DNA of 64,000 nt from Nisaea sp. (GTDB lineage Bacteria > Pseudomonadota > Alphaproteobacteria > Thalassobaculales > Thalassobaculaceae). Position 1 is the first letter of the stretch. The number at the start of each line of letters is the position of its first letter. This document shows, in pieces, positions 25,597 to 34,287 of the stretch. Location: the NCBI RefSeq assembly GCF_034670185.1, contig NZ_JAXMNY010000001.1, forward strand, positions 1 to 64,000, in the 5' to 3' direction. Under the pieces are notes generated by a model. It was not told where the DNA came from, searched no databases, and was given only the letters and a program-made list of their open reading frames with translations. The translations under genes were made by a program, and so were the position numbers.

Positions 25597-25707
25597 GCCA
25601 CCACTGCCGAATTAGGGCAAAAAACCAGCCGTTATTGTTGCCGAGAAGCACCATGACAGTGGTTGCAATGGGCATGTCGTTCCTGTACCTAATTCTCAAG
25701 TCAATAA

Positions 25708-25722
25708 TGCGAATGACTCGCA
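25708..25722. promoter_or_regulatory. Fur-box-like palindrome upstream of the TonB operon
   Basis: TGCGA-N5-TCGCA in an AT-rich context extending to about 19 bases (25706-25724), 29 bases before the first ATG of the exb/ton operon. It resembles alphaproteobacterial Fur boxes and a second site at 28859. It predicts repression by Fe-Fur. Confidence 0.65.
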
Positions 25723-25750
25723 ATAATATTTTGTCCGTGAAGGTAGGCTC

Positions 25751-26194
25751 ATGGGATTGGCGCGTCTTTTCAAAGCGGCGCTCTCCGCGCTTGTGGTGGT
25801 GGCGATTTCCGTACCCGCACTCGCGACGGATATGGCGGAAAAGCGCCTGCTTCTCGAGCTGAACAAGGTCGAGAGCGTGGGCGGGGACTGCCGTACCACC
25901 TGGGTCGTGAACAACACGACAGGAAAAAATCTTGAAAAAGTGAAGCTCGATTTCGTCGCTTTCGATGTGGACGGCATCGTCGTCCGCCGCGTGATCGCCG
26001 ATATGGGCCCGATCCATACCGAGCACACACGGGTGAAGCTGTTCGATCTGAAGGATATCGACTGCGGCAATGTCGGGCGGGTTCTGATGAATGGCGTGAG
26101 GACGTGCGAGGGCGGGAGCGCGGCAGTCGCGCCGGGCCTCTGCGCGGACAGTCTGCAGACGGCATCCCGGGCGGCAGTGCCCTTTACGCAATAA
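25751..26194 (+). CDS. Small secreted protein of unknown function, first in the TonB operon
   Basis: 147 aa with a clear Sec signal peptide (hydrophobic core ALSALVVVAISVPALA, cleavage after about residue 25). The mature part has Cys pairs (GGDCRTTW, DIDCGNV, TCEGG, LCAD) that may form periplasmic disulfides, and a beta-rich look. It lies just after the Fur-like box and 51 bases before exbB, so it should be iron-regulated with the Ton complex. I do not recognise a named function. It could be a periplasmic partner of ExbB/D/TonB or of heme uptake. Confidence 0.75.
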   Translation: MGLARLFKAALSALVVVAISVPALATDMAEKRLLLELNKVESVGGDCRTTWVVNNTTGKNLEKVKLDFVAFDVDGIVVRRVIADMGPIHTEHTRVKLFDLKDIDCGNVGRVLMNGVRTCEGGSAAVAPGLCADSLQTASRAAVPFTQ

Positions 26195-26245
26195 CCCTAT
26201 GCGCCTGGCGGCAGCGTTCGCCCAAATGGCGGCAGGAGAAAGTCA

Positions 26246-26938
26246 ATGACGGCAGCGATCGAAGAGATCATGGGCTTCATGGATGCAGGCGGACCGATCA
26301 TGTATCTGCTCGCGATCATGTCCGTGGTGGCGACGACCGTATTCGCGTCGAAGATGGTGCAGTTCCTGATGCTGCGCCTGTGGAGCGGCCGCGAGCGGGA
26401 CGAGGCCCTGGCGATGTGGCGTTCCGGCCATGCCAAGGCCGCGCTCGACCTGCTTGAAGACGGCTCGCATCCGGCGGCGGCGATTGCCCGCTACGCCATG
26501 CAGCTCCGGCGCAACCGGGATGTTTCCGACGCCGAGGCGAGGGAAGAGGTGGAACGGGTCGCCGGACTGTTCATGGACCGGCTGTCGTCCGGCCTGCGTC
26601 TGCTGTCGGCCATCGCCATGCTGAGCCCGTTGATCGGGCTGCTCGGTACCGTCATCGGCATGATCGACGCCTTCAAGGCGCTTGAGAATGCGGGCAGCAA
26701 GGTCGACCCCTCGATCCTCTCTGGCGGTATCTGGGTTGCGTTGCTGACCACGGCTGCCGGTCTGGTCGTCGCCATTCCCGCGACCGCCGCGCATCAACTG
26801 GTCGACGGTATCGTCGAACGTGCGGGACGCGCCATGGAAGACGCGGCGACGCAGATCTTTACTGCAGCGCCGGGACCGGCGCGCCGGATAGAGACGGCGA
26901 ACGCGATTGTGGAAGTCGCGCTTCAAGGCGCGGAGTGA
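26246..26938 (+). CDS. exbB: ExbB, TonB-complex proton channel subunit
   Basis: 230-aa MotA/TolQ/ExbB family inner-membrane protein. Three hydrophobic segments are seen: about 15-40 (GPIMYLLAIMSVVATTVF), 120-145 (MLSPLIGLLGTVIGMIDAF) and 155-180 (LLTTAAGLVVAIP). The GLLGTVIGMIDAF and ALLTTAAGL motifs line the channel in this family. With ExbD and TonB it energises outer-membrane receptors. It is in one operon with two exbD genes and tonB, separated by a few bases. Confidence 0.92.
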   Translation: MTAAIEEIMGFMDAGGPIMYLLAIMSVVATTVFASKMVQFLMLRLWSGRERDEALAMWRSGHAKAALDLLEDGSHPAAAIARYAMQLRRNRDVSDAEAREEVERVAGLFMDRLSSGLRLLSAIAMLSPLIGLLGTVIGMIDAFKALENAGSKVDPSILSGGIWVALLTTAAGLVVAIPATAAHQLVDGIVERAGRAMEDAATQIFTAAPGPARRIETANAIVEVALQGAE

Positions 26939-26945
26939 GACCATC

Positions 26946-27353
26946 ATGCGGCTCAGTGCCGGGCGCCGTCGCCCCTCGGCGGAGATCAGTCTCACGCCGC
27001 TGATTGACGTCGTCTTTATTCTCCTCATCTTTTTCATGTTGGCCTCGAGTTTCCTCGACTGGCGTGCCATCGGCGTGAAAACCGCCAAACTCGGAAATGC
27101 TGCAGGGGCTGCTTCCGAGGGCTCCGTGCTGGTGAAGCTGCGCGCTGACGGAGACTTCCGGGTCTCCGGAGAGCGAATGAGCCGGGCGCAGTTCGCCGAC
27201 CGGCTGCAAGCCCTGGCCGGGCGCGACCCGAAGCCGCGCATTGTGATTGAGGCAGAGACCGGCGTGCCGGTTCAGGCCGTGGTCAAGACCGTGGATCTGG
27301 CGGCTGAGAAAGGGTTGACCGACGTGACCCTTGCGAGCCGGGCGGAGCGCTGA
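26946..27353 (+). CDS. exbD: ExbD paralogue 1, with the conserved Asp
   Basis: 135-aa ExbD/TolR protein: short cytoplasmic N-terminus, one transmembrane helix (about 17-38) containing the essential Asp21 in TPLIDVVF, then a periplasmic domain. The Asp is the proton-carrying residue of the family. The ATG lies 7 bases after the exbB stop. A second exbD follows 4 bases downstream. Confidence 0.92.
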   Translation: MRLSAGRRRPSAEISLTPLIDVVFILLIFFMLASSFLDWRAIGVKTAKLGNAAGAASEGSVLVKLRADGDFRVSGERMSRAQFADRLQALAGRDPKPRIVIEAETGVPVQAVVKTVDLAAEKGLTDVTLASRAER

Positions 27354-27357
27354 GGCA

Positions 27358-27759
27358 ATGCGGCTTATCAAACCCAAGAAGAAATCCGCGGCCGAAAATG
27401 TCCTGCCGCTGATCAATGTCGTTTTTCTGCTGCTGATTTTCTTCATGCTGGCGGGCGCGCTTGAAAAAGCCGAGCTGCTGGACATCACACCGCCGGAGAC
27501 CGCGAATTCGGGTCAGCCGGATGACACCACCGCGGTCTTGCTGGTCGCGGCGGACGGGCGGCTATCCTTTGAAGATGAAATTCTTGAGCGGGCCGATGTG
27601 GTCGGTCACCTCAAGACTTACTTCGCGGAGCACCCGGACGGACGCCTGAAATTGAAAGCCGATGCGCAGAGCGATGCGGCAATGGTTATTGCCCTGATCG
27701 AGGAGCTTCGGGCGGTCGGGCTCAAGGAGCTCGGGTTGCTGGCGACGGGGGCGTCATGA
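27358..27759 (+). CDS. ExbD paralogue 2, Asp replaced by Asn
   Basis: 133-aa ExbD/TolR protein with the same topology as its neighbour: a single helix (about 15-36) and a periplasmic domain. The membrane Asp is replaced by Asn20 in LPLINVVF, so it cannot carry a proton there. It may form a mixed ExbD dimer with paralogue 1. It overlaps the tonB start by 4 bases (ATGA). Confidence 0.9.
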   Translation: MRLIKPKKKSAAENVLPLINVVFLLLIFFMLAGALEKAELLDITPPETANSGQPDDTTAVLLVAADGRLSFEDEILERADVVGHLKTYFAEHPDGRLKLKADAQSDAAMVIALIEELRAVGLKELGLLATGAS

Positions 27760-28808
27760 ACGCGATCGTCGAACGGCGCGGCTCCTCATCCGCGGTGATC
27801 GCCGGATTTGCTGCCGCACTTGCGCTGCATGGCCTGGCCGTTCTGTCCTTCGTGGCTTTCGAGGTTTCTGCGACCAGCAGTGCGGATACGGGCGAAGGCG
27901 GCCTTGTCGTGATGATGGGGGATGCCGGCGGGGTCACGGCCCAGACGGTTGCCGAGAACATTTCCGCAGCCGAAGCGAGCGGCGCGCCGGACGGAGAGGC
28001 TATGGAGGAGGTAATGGAGCAGACCGTTGCGCCCCCTCCGCCGGACACACCGGTAACGGAAGTGACGGAAACGCCCCTGGCCGAACCCGTCGAGATGGTC
28101 GAGGCCGAGCTCGTTGAGCCTGAACCCGTGGAAACCACCGAGCCCGTGGCGGAACCTGTCCCGCAGGAAACCGAAGTGGCTGAAGCTGCCGAAATTGTTC
28201 CGGTGGAGACTGTGACGGCCGCTGTTCAGCCGCCGCCCTTGCCGGTAACGCGCCCGGAGCCGCCGGTAAAATCGGTCGAGACAGTCAAACAGCCACGCCC
28301 GGTCAAACTGGTGAAGCCCGTTGAGACCAAGGTTGTCGAGGCGAAGCCGGTGGAGGCTGCTCCGAAACAGCCTAAAGCCGACGCGGTGTTGGCGGACAAG
28401 GTGTTGGACGCGCAGAAAAAGAAGGGGAGCGGAGTGTTCGACATCGCTTCCTCGGCGCCGAATCTAGCCGCGGGACCTGGTCAGACCCAGGCTTCCTCTG
28501 GCGGTGGCGGCGTCGCCGGAGCTCGGAAGTCCTATTTCGCGACAATCCAGAGCTGGCTTGAACGGCACAAGAAGTACCCTCGCGCGGCCCGGCTGCGGCG
28601 CTATGAAGGCACAGTCGCGTTCAGCTTCCAGATCGACCGTTCGGGCAGCATCATGAAACGCTCCATCGTGAAGAGTTCCGGCCGGAAGGTTCTGGACGAG
28701 GCTCTGTTGGATCTCCTGAAAAGGGCCGATCCGATGCCGGCGATGCCGCCTGAGATTGTCGGGGCGACCTTCGATTTCACCACCTCCATAGAATACAATC
28801 TTCGATAA
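27756..28808 (+). CDS. tonB: TonB energy transducer
   Basis: 350 aa. An N-terminal signal anchor (about 14-36, AALALHGLAVLSFVAF, with the helix His known to matter in TonB) is followed by a long acidic then basic Pro/Val/Glu-rich linker (about 85-230, PEPVE and KPVE repeats) that can span the periplasm, and a C-terminal TonB domain (about 260-350, WLERHKKYPRAARLRRYEG). The SxxYP-like KKYP motif supports receptor coupling. It ends 51 bases before the second Fur-like box. Confidence 0.92.
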   Translation: MNAIVERRGSSSAVIAGFAAALALHGLAVLSFVAFEVSATSSADTGEGGLVVMMGDAGGVTAQTVAENISAAEASGAPDGEAMEEVMEQTVAPPPPDTPVTEVTETPLAEPVEMVEAELVEPEPVETTEPVAEPVPQETEVAEAAEIVPVETVTAAVQPPPLPVTRPEPPVKSVETVKQPRPVKLVKPVETKVVEAKPVEAAPKQPKADAVLADKVLDAQKKKGSGVFDIASSAPNLAAGPGQTQASSGGGGVAGARKSYFATIQSWLERHKKYPRAARLRRYEGTVAFSFQIDRSGSIMKRSIVKSSGRKVLDEALLDLLKRADPMPAMPPEIVGATFDFTTSIEYNLR

Positions 28809-28858
28809 AAAGACCCGTGTGGTTCGGGCCAGTTTCTGTCCGCATATGTTTTTACTAA

Positions 28859-28873
28859 TGAGAATGATTTGCA
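28859..28873. promoter_or_regulatory. Fur-box-like site upstream of hemP/heme receptor
   Basis: TGAGAATGATTTGCA inside a 19-base imperfect palindrome (28857-28875). This is a close match to the Fur-box pattern and sits about 95 bases upstream of the chosen hemP start. It predicts iron-dependent repression of the heme uptake operon. Confidence 0.75.
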
Positions 28874-28967
28874 TTTGTATTTGCAAGACGCATCGTTTAT
28901 GACAGACATCATAACGTCTGGCGGAGGGCCGCCATGCGTTCGTGACATTCTTACTGGAGGAGCCGAG

Positions 28968-29162
28968 TTGTTGGCGGGGACACCCTCGGACGAGCCGAAC
29001 GAAGCACCATTACCCGACGCGGACTCAACCATTTCAAATGAGAGGAACCGCATTCTCGTCAGTGATCTGATGGGAGATAACCGGGAGGTATTCCTGCTGT
29101 TCAACGGTTCCGAATACAGACTGCGTGTGACCAACAACAACAAGTTGATCCTCACGAAGTGA
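28968..29162 (+). CDS. hemP: Hemin uptake protein HemP
   Basis: 64 aa from a TTG start, ending in the HemP signature (SDLMGDNREVFLLFNG, then YRLRVTNNNKLILTK at the C-terminus). I chose the TTG at 28968 because a strong ggaggag lies five bases before it and the length fits small HemP proteins. ATG codons at 28869 and 28899 in the same frame lack ribosome sites and the first falls inside the Fur-like box. HemP genes typically precede heme receptors. In some bacteria HemP is a small activator of heme-receptor expression. Confidence 0.82.
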   Translation: MLAGTPSDEPNEAPLPDADSTISNERNRILVSDLMGDNREVFLLFNGSEYRLRVTNNNKLILTK

Positions 29163-29170
29163 ACAGACCC

Positions 29171-29189
29171 GCCGGAGGGTTTCTCCGGC
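29171..29189. terminator. Stem-loop between hemP and the receptor gene
   Basis: A 7-bp GC stem (29171-29177 with 29183-29189) with a 5-base loop, just after the hemP stop. There is no long T-run. It could trim or attenuate the transcript between hemP and the receptor. Confidence 0.4.
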
Positions 29190-29260
29190 TTAGACAGAGA
29201 GTAGCCACCCAGCCCTTCGCTAGGCAGCTAACAGCAGCGACCTGACGAAGAGGTTTTTGA

Positions 29261-31276
29261 ATGCGTTTAGCTATTGCTGCGGCGGCGACCATCGCCACCG
29301 CTGTGGTGTCGTCCGCCCATGCCGGCGAGGCCACTCAACTTGACCGGATTGTAATTTCAGCGGGTAAAGAGAAAGTGGCGATCGAGACGCCGCAATCCGT
29401 GTCCGTCGTGGACCAGGAAGATCTGGAAGCAGCCCAGCCGACCACAATCGGCGACGTGCTGACAGATCTGCCTGGCGTCAAGGCGATCGGATCGGAGCGT
29501 GTGCTCGGTGAAAGCTTCAACATCCGCGGCATCGGCGCGCTTGGGGCTTCGGACGAGAACCGGCTGATTGTGCGGGTCGACGGCGCCACCAAGTTCCATG
29601 AACAGTACCGGATGGGTTCTTTCTTTGCCGATCCAGAGCTCTTCAAGGCAATTGAAGTGCTGCGTGGCCCGGCATCCTCGACCCTTTACGGTGCCGGTGC
29701 GCTTGGCGGGGTTATCGATGTGACCACCAAGGACGCGGCCGATTATCTGGAAGGCGACGATAAATTCGGCTTTCGCCAGAAGTTCGAGTTTCAGAGCAAC
29801 GAGTCCGGATTTCTGACATCCAGTATTGCCGCCGCGCGGCCGGTTAAAGGCCTTGATCTGCTCGGCGCCTTTAACTACCGGCGCGCAGGTGAATATGAGG
29901 ATGGAGACGGCAATGCGGTCACCGGCTCCGATTTCGAGGCACCGTCCGGTCTGCTCAAAGGAACGTACCAGTTCGGCCCCGATATGGAGCACAAGCTCCG
30001 CGCGTCCTACCAGCACTGGATGACTGAGGACAAGAACGACGATTACGCGCAGACCAATACATCAGTCCAGTTCGGCAATATCGACCGTGACGTTACCGAC
30101 CAGACAGGTGTGCTGAGTTATAACTACCAGCCGAGCAGCAACCCGTTGATCGATCTGGAGCTCTTCGGTTCCTACTCGAATACGGAAGTCGATCAGTATA
30201 ATTCCACACTGAAAGACATCAGCACCTCCGCGCTCTTCCAGGACACGTTCTACGCCTACGAGACATGGCAGGCACGGGCCGAGAACACAGCGGCATTCAC
30301 CGGTGACAATTATGAGAACTATCTCATCACCGGTGTCAGCTACGCGTTCCAGACCCGGACAGCGGATCAGCCGACGTCCAGCACGAATCCGTCCGGCAGC
30401 ATATCGTTCCACCCGGGTGGTGAAAGCGCGCAATACGGCGCCTATGTCCAGAACGAGCTCGTCCTCTGGGACAAGCTGACCATTATTCCGGGCGTCCGCG
30501 TCGACTACACCGAGCTCACTCCGGCGGGTAATCTGAGCGTGAGCGAGAGTGTCGAGAACACGGCTTTCTCGCCGAAACTCGCGGCTCACTATCAGCTGAC
30601 GCCGAACTGGGGTGTTTTCGGTTCCGCTGCTTATACAGAGCGTATGCCGGTCCTCGACGAGGTCTTTGACACGACAAGCGGCAATCTTAATCTCGATCCG
30701 GAGAGATCCTTCAATATCGAAGGTGGTGTCGCGGCCTCCTTCCGCGATGTCGCTCTTGCGAACGATGCCTTCACTGCAAAGGCGACGGTCTTTCAAAACG
30801 ACATCAAGGACCTGATCGAGCGCGAGAATACCCGCTCAGTCTATTACAATGTCGGCGAGGCTGAAATTGTCGGCCTTGAATTCGAGGCATCTTATCAGTC
30901 CACCTATTTCTTTACCCGCGCCGCCTACACAGCGATCCGGGGCGAGAACAAGGAAGCCGATACTGACCTCAATTCCATCCCGGCGGACGAACTCGTCCTG
31001 ACCGTTGGCGGCCGGGTGCCTGACTACAACGTCGATTTCGGTTGGCGCGGTGTCATGGCGGCGGGCCAGGACAAGGTTTCCGGCACCACGCTGCCGACCT
31101 CCGGCTACACGGTGCACAACCTCTTTGCCAGCTGGAAGCCGGATGAAGGCGTCCTGCAAAACTCCGAGTTCCGCTTCGGCATCGAGAATCTTCTCGACAA
31201 GACCTATCGCGAGCATCTGTCCGGCGACAATGGCGCCGGCCGGACCTTCCGTATCACGCTGGCTCATCAGTTCTGA
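29261..31276 (+). CDS. TonB-dependent heme/hemoprotein receptor
   Basis: 671-aa outer-membrane receptor. A signal peptide (about 1-22) is followed by a TonB box-like region (LDRIVISAGKEK), a plug domain (about 35-160 with NIRGIGALG and EVLRGPASSTLYGAGALGG), and a 22-strand barrel ending in the terminal Phe of LAHQF, as for barrel insertion. The segment YTERMPVLDEVFD...LNLDPERS corresponds to the FRAP/NPDL region of heme receptors in degenerate form. Its place between hemP and hmuS supports heme as the ligand. Confidence 0.9.
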   Translation: MRLAIAAAATIATAVVSSAHAGEATQLDRIVISAGKEKVAIETPQSVSVVDQEDLEAAQPTTIGDVLTDLPGVKAIGSERVLGESFNIRGIGALGASDENRLIVRVDGATKFHEQYRMGSFFADPELFKAIEVLRGPASSTLYGAGALGGVIDVTTKDAADYLEGDDKFGFRQKFEFQSNESGFLTSSIAAARPVKGLDLLGAFNYRRAGEYEDGDGNAVTGSDFEAPSGLLKGTYQFGPDMEHKLRASYQHWMTEDKNDDYAQTNTSVQFGNIDRDVTDQTGVLSYNYQPSSNPLIDLELFGSYSNTEVDQYNSTLKDISTSALFQDTFYAYETWQARAENTAAFTGDNYENYLITGVSYAFQTRTADQPTSSTNPSGSISFHPGGESAQYGAYVQNELVLWDKLTIIPGVRVDYTELTPAGNLSVSESVENTAFSPKLAAHYQLTPNWGVFGSAAYTERMPVLDEVFDTTSGNLNLDPERSFNIEGGVAASFRDVALANDAFTAKATVFQNDIKDLIERENTRSVYYNVGEAEIVGLEFEASYQSTYFFTRAAYTAIRGENKEADTDLNSIPADELVLTVGGRVPDYNVDFGWRGVMAAGQDKVSGTTLPTSGYTVHNLFASWKPDEGVLQNSEFRFGIENLLDKTYREHLSGDNGAGRTFRITLAHQF

Positions 31277-31310
31277 TCGCTGAACCCCGCGCATAAAACA
31301 GGAGACGATA

Positions 31311-32378
31311 ATGACGACCAGATCGGCGGAAGAATTGCTGGTTGAGCTCAACCGCATGAAGGAAGAGCAGGGATTTGTCCGTGCGCGGGCAGCAGCCGAG
31401 GAACTCGGTGTTCCCGAGGCGGCCCTTCTGGAGGCGAGAGAGCGCGATGGCAGTGTCCGCCGATTGTCGGTCTCCGGTATGGACGTCGTCGGCCTTATTG
31501 AGCGCATGCCCGAGGTCGGCGACGTCATGGTCCTCACCCGCAACGATCATTGCGTGCACGAGAAGACCGGAACGTTCGAGAACATGCGGTTCAACACCCA
31601 TATGGGCTCGGCCTTCGGCAAGGAAATCGATCTCCGGATGTTTCTCGCGCAGTGGAAGACGGGTTTCTACGTGACCGACGAGTCTCCGAAACTCACACGC
31701 CACTCATTGCAATTTTTCGACAAAACAGGTGCCGCCGCCTTCAAGATCTATGCGGTCGGCGGGACCGATATGGACAGGTTCGTCGCACTGACGCGCGATT
31801 TCACCAACCTGACGCCGGAGCCGCTGCAGTTCGAGGCACCCGACGCGCCCAAGGCGGAACGTCCCGACGATCAGATCGATGCCGAGGATCTGCGGTCACG
31901 CTGGAGCAAACTCGGGAACGGGCACCAGTTTACCCGGATGCTGGCCGAGCTCGGTATTGGCCGGCAGCAGGCCTTGCGGCTGGCGGGGAGCGATTTTGCC
32001 AATCCGGTTCCGGTCAGCGCTGTCGAGAAGATGCTGCACAGCGTCGCCGAGAGCGGGCTGCCAATCATGTGCTTCGTGCGCGGCCCCGGATGCATCCAGG
32101 TTCATTCCGGCCCGGTCCAGCGCATCAAGCGCGCCGCCGGCTGGCTGAACATTCTCGACCCACGTTTCAATCTGCATCTGAAGGACGAGGCGATCGACGC
32201 CTGCTACGCGGTCTGCAAGACCTCGACCGAAAAGGGCCTGAATATTACCTCGCTCGACTGTTTCGCGGCCGACGGCACGGTGATCTGCCAGTTCTTCCCG
32301 GTCCGGGGAGAGGGCGAAGAGGAGCCGGAAGCCTGGCTTTCGCTGATCAACGGATATGTCGAGGGAGTGGCGGCATGA
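31311..32378 (+). CDS. hmuS: Hemin-degrading/trafficking protein HmuS
   Basis: 355-aa HemS/ChuS/HmuS protein, made of two repeated domains (about 30-170 and 200-350). The family landmarks FENMRFNTHMGSAFGKEIDLR and HSGPVQRIKRAAGWLNILDP... are present in the two halves. It acts in the cytoplasm on imported heme. It is translationally coupled to hmuT by ATGA overlap. Confidence 0.92.
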   Translation: MTTRSAEELLVELNRMKEEQGFVRARAAAEELGVPEAALLEARERDGSVRRLSVSGMDVVGLIERMPEVGDVMVLTRNDHCVHEKTGTFENMRFNTHMGSAFGKEIDLRMFLAQWKTGFYVTDESPKLTRHSLQFFDKTGAAAFKIYAVGGTDMDRFVALTRDFTNLTPEPLQFEAPDAPKAERPDDQIDAEDLRSRWSKLGNGHQFTRMLAELGIGRQQALRLAGSDFANPVPVSAVEKMLHSVAESGLPIMCFVRGPGCIQVHSGPVQRIKRAAGWLNILDPRFNLHLKDEAIDACYAVCKTSTEKGLNITSLDCFAADGTVICQFFPVRGEGEEEPEAWLSLINGYVEGVAA

Positions 32379-33217
32379 GGTTTCTTACTGCATTCCTGCT
32401 CGCGATCTCTCTGCTCGCATCTGGCGATGCCAGCGCGGCGGAGCCGCAGCGTATTGTCTCTGCAGGAGGGGACATTACCGAGATCATCTATCAGCTTGGT
32501 GCGGGCGACCGGGTGATCGCCGTGGACAGCACATCCAATTACCCGGCCGAGGCGGCGGGCAAGGAACAGATCGGCTACATTCGGCGGCTGGCGGCCGAGG
32601 GCATTCTCTCGCTCCAGCCCGATCTTTTGATCGCTGCCCATGATGCCGGGCCGCCACCCGCTGTCGAACAGTTGCGCGCGGCCGGCCTGCGGGTCGAGCT
32701 TGCGCCGAATGGCGACTCTGTGGCCGGGGTGCAGGAGAAAATCCGCTTCGTCGGCAAGGTCCTCGAGATGCAGGAAGAAGCCGAAGCACTCGCCCTCAAG
32801 CTCGAAAATGACATGAAGGCTGCGCTCGAACTCGCAAAGGCGAACACGGAGACGCCGCGCGTCATCTTCGTTCTGAATACAGCCAACGGGGCGCCGCTAG
32901 TCGGCGGAACGGGGACGTCCGCAGACGCGGTCATCGCATTGTCCGGCGGTGTGAACGCTGTAACTGAATTCGAGGGCTACAAGCCCATGTCCCAGGAGGC
33001 GATCATCACCGCCGCGCCGGAAGTGCTCCTGATGATGTCCCAGACGGTAAACCGGATGGGAGGCGTAGACGTCATGCTCTCGCGCCCGGAATTCAAGCTC
33101 ACACCGGCCGGCAAGAACCGGCGCTTCGTTGCCATGGAAGGCATCTTGCTACTCAGCTTCGGTCCGCGCCTGCCGGAAGCGGTCCGGGCGTTTGCGACGG
33201 CCCTGCAGGGCGGCTGA
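32375..33217 (+). CDS. hmuT: Heme ABC transporter periplasmic binding protein HmuT
   Basis: 280-aa type III substrate-binding protein with an N-terminal signal peptide (about 1-22). The two-lobed fold joined by a long helix is suggested by RIVSAGGDITEIIYQLG at the start of the mature protein and LSGGVNAVTEFEGYKPMSQEAI in lobe two. It delivers heme to HmuUV. It overlaps hmuS by four bases and precedes hmuU by 5 bases. Confidence 0.92.
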   Translation: MRFLTAFLLAISLLASGDASAAEPQRIVSAGGDITEIIYQLGAGDRVIAVDSTSNYPAEAAGKEQIGYIRRLAAEGILSLQPDLLIAAHDAGPPPAVEQLRAAGLRVELAPNGDSVAGVQEKIRFVGKVLEMQEEAEALALKLENDMKAALELAKANTETPRVIFVLNTANGAPLVGGTGTSADAVIALSGGVNAVTEFEGYKPMSQEAIITAAPEVLLMMSQTVNRMGGVDVMLSRPEFKLTPAGKNRRFVAMEGILLLSFGPRLPEAVRAFATALQGG

Positions 33218-33222
33218 CGGGG

Positions 33223-34287
33223 ATGGCGTTCTCGACGGTGCTGCCGCAGCGGGTGGCTGGTGTTTTCGGGCGCAGGCCATTGTTCGGCACGCTTGTGGCG
33301 CTGGTCGTTCTGATGGCTCTTGCCGAGGTTGCCCTGGGCCCGGTGCGGCTGGGACCGTCCGATTTGTTCGCCGTTCTGATCGGTGAGGGGGAGCGCGGTC
33401 CGACGGCGATCCTGTTGCAGATCCGGTTGCCCCGCATGGTGCTCGGCCTTGCCGTCGGCATTGGCCTCGCGCTGTCCGGTTGCGCCTTGCAGGGCGTGCT
33501 GCGCAATCCATTGGCCGATCCGGGATTGATCGGCGTCACCGCGGGCGCTGCGGTCGGCGCTGTCGGCGTCATCGTTCTCGGTAACTTCTTCATCGGCGAT
33601 CTGCCGGCCTTGGTTCGGCCCTATGCCCTGCCGCTCGGCGCCTTTATCGGCAGTATCCTCGTGACTGGTTTTGTCTTCTCCTTCTCCAGCCGGGGTGGTG
33701 GCACCAATATCGCCATGCTGATCCTCGCCGGGGTCGCGGTGAACGCCATCGCCGGGGCGCTGATTGGCGCCATGGTCTTTATCAGCGACGATCAGCAGCT
33801 CCGGGATCTGACCTTCTGGTCGATGGGTTCCATCGCGTCGGGCAACTGGATGACGGTGACGGTGACCTCGGCGGTCGCCGTGCTGTCCGGGCTGTTCCTG
33901 CTCCGCATGGGGCGGACCCTTGACCTGTTCCAGCTTGGTGAGCGGGCGGCCTTTCATGCCGGGGTCGATATCGAGCGGCAAAAGCGCCGCATCGCGCTAC
34001 TGACCGCGCTCTCGGTCGGCGCTGTCACGGCGGCCGCGGGGCCGATCGGCTTCATTGGGCTGGTGGCGCCGCATATGGCCCGGCTGATCGTCGGCCCGGC
34101 GCACCGGCATGTGCTGCCGGCAGCCGCCCTGATCGGCGGCGCTCTCATTCTCGGCGCCGATCTCGGGGTCCGGCTCGCGGTCCCGCCAAGCGAGCCGCCT
34201 ATCGGGCTCGCCACCAGCATGATTGGCGGCCCGTTCTTTCTCTGGCTGCTGATGCGCCGGATGAAAAAGGGAGGCGGCAATGCTTGA
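33223..34287 (+). CDS. hmuU: Heme ABC transporter permease HmuU
   Basis: 354-aa FecCD-family permease with about ten transmembrane helices. Family motifs include RLPRMVLGLAVGIGLALSG, ALQGVLRNPLADPGLIGV and the cytoplasmic coupling region GPIGFIGLVAPHMARL. It forms the heme channel with HmuV. Its 3' end overlaps hmuV by 8 bases. Confidence 0.93.
   Translation: MAFSTVLPQRVAGVFGRRPLFGTLVALVVLMALAEVALGPVRLGPSDLFAVLIGEGERGPTAILLQIRLPRMVLGLAVGIGLALSGCALQGVLRNPLADPGLIGVTAGAAVGAVGVIVLGNFFIGDLPALVRPYALPLGAFIGSILVTGFVFSFSSRGGGTNIAMLILAGVAVNAIAGALIGAMVFISDDQQLRDLTFWSMGSIASGNWMTVTVTSAVAVLSGLFLLRMGRTLDLFQLGERAAFHAGVDIERQKRRIALLTALSVGAVTAAAGPIGFIGLVAPHMARLIVGPAHRHVLPAAALIGGALILGADLGVRLAVPPSEPPIGLATSMIGGPFFLWLLMRRMKKGGGNA

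Noticed and set aside
28869..28967. N-terminal extension of HemP from an ATG at 28869 or 28899
   Set aside because: The first ATG lies inside the Fur-like site and neither has a ribosome site; the TTG at 28968 has a strong one.
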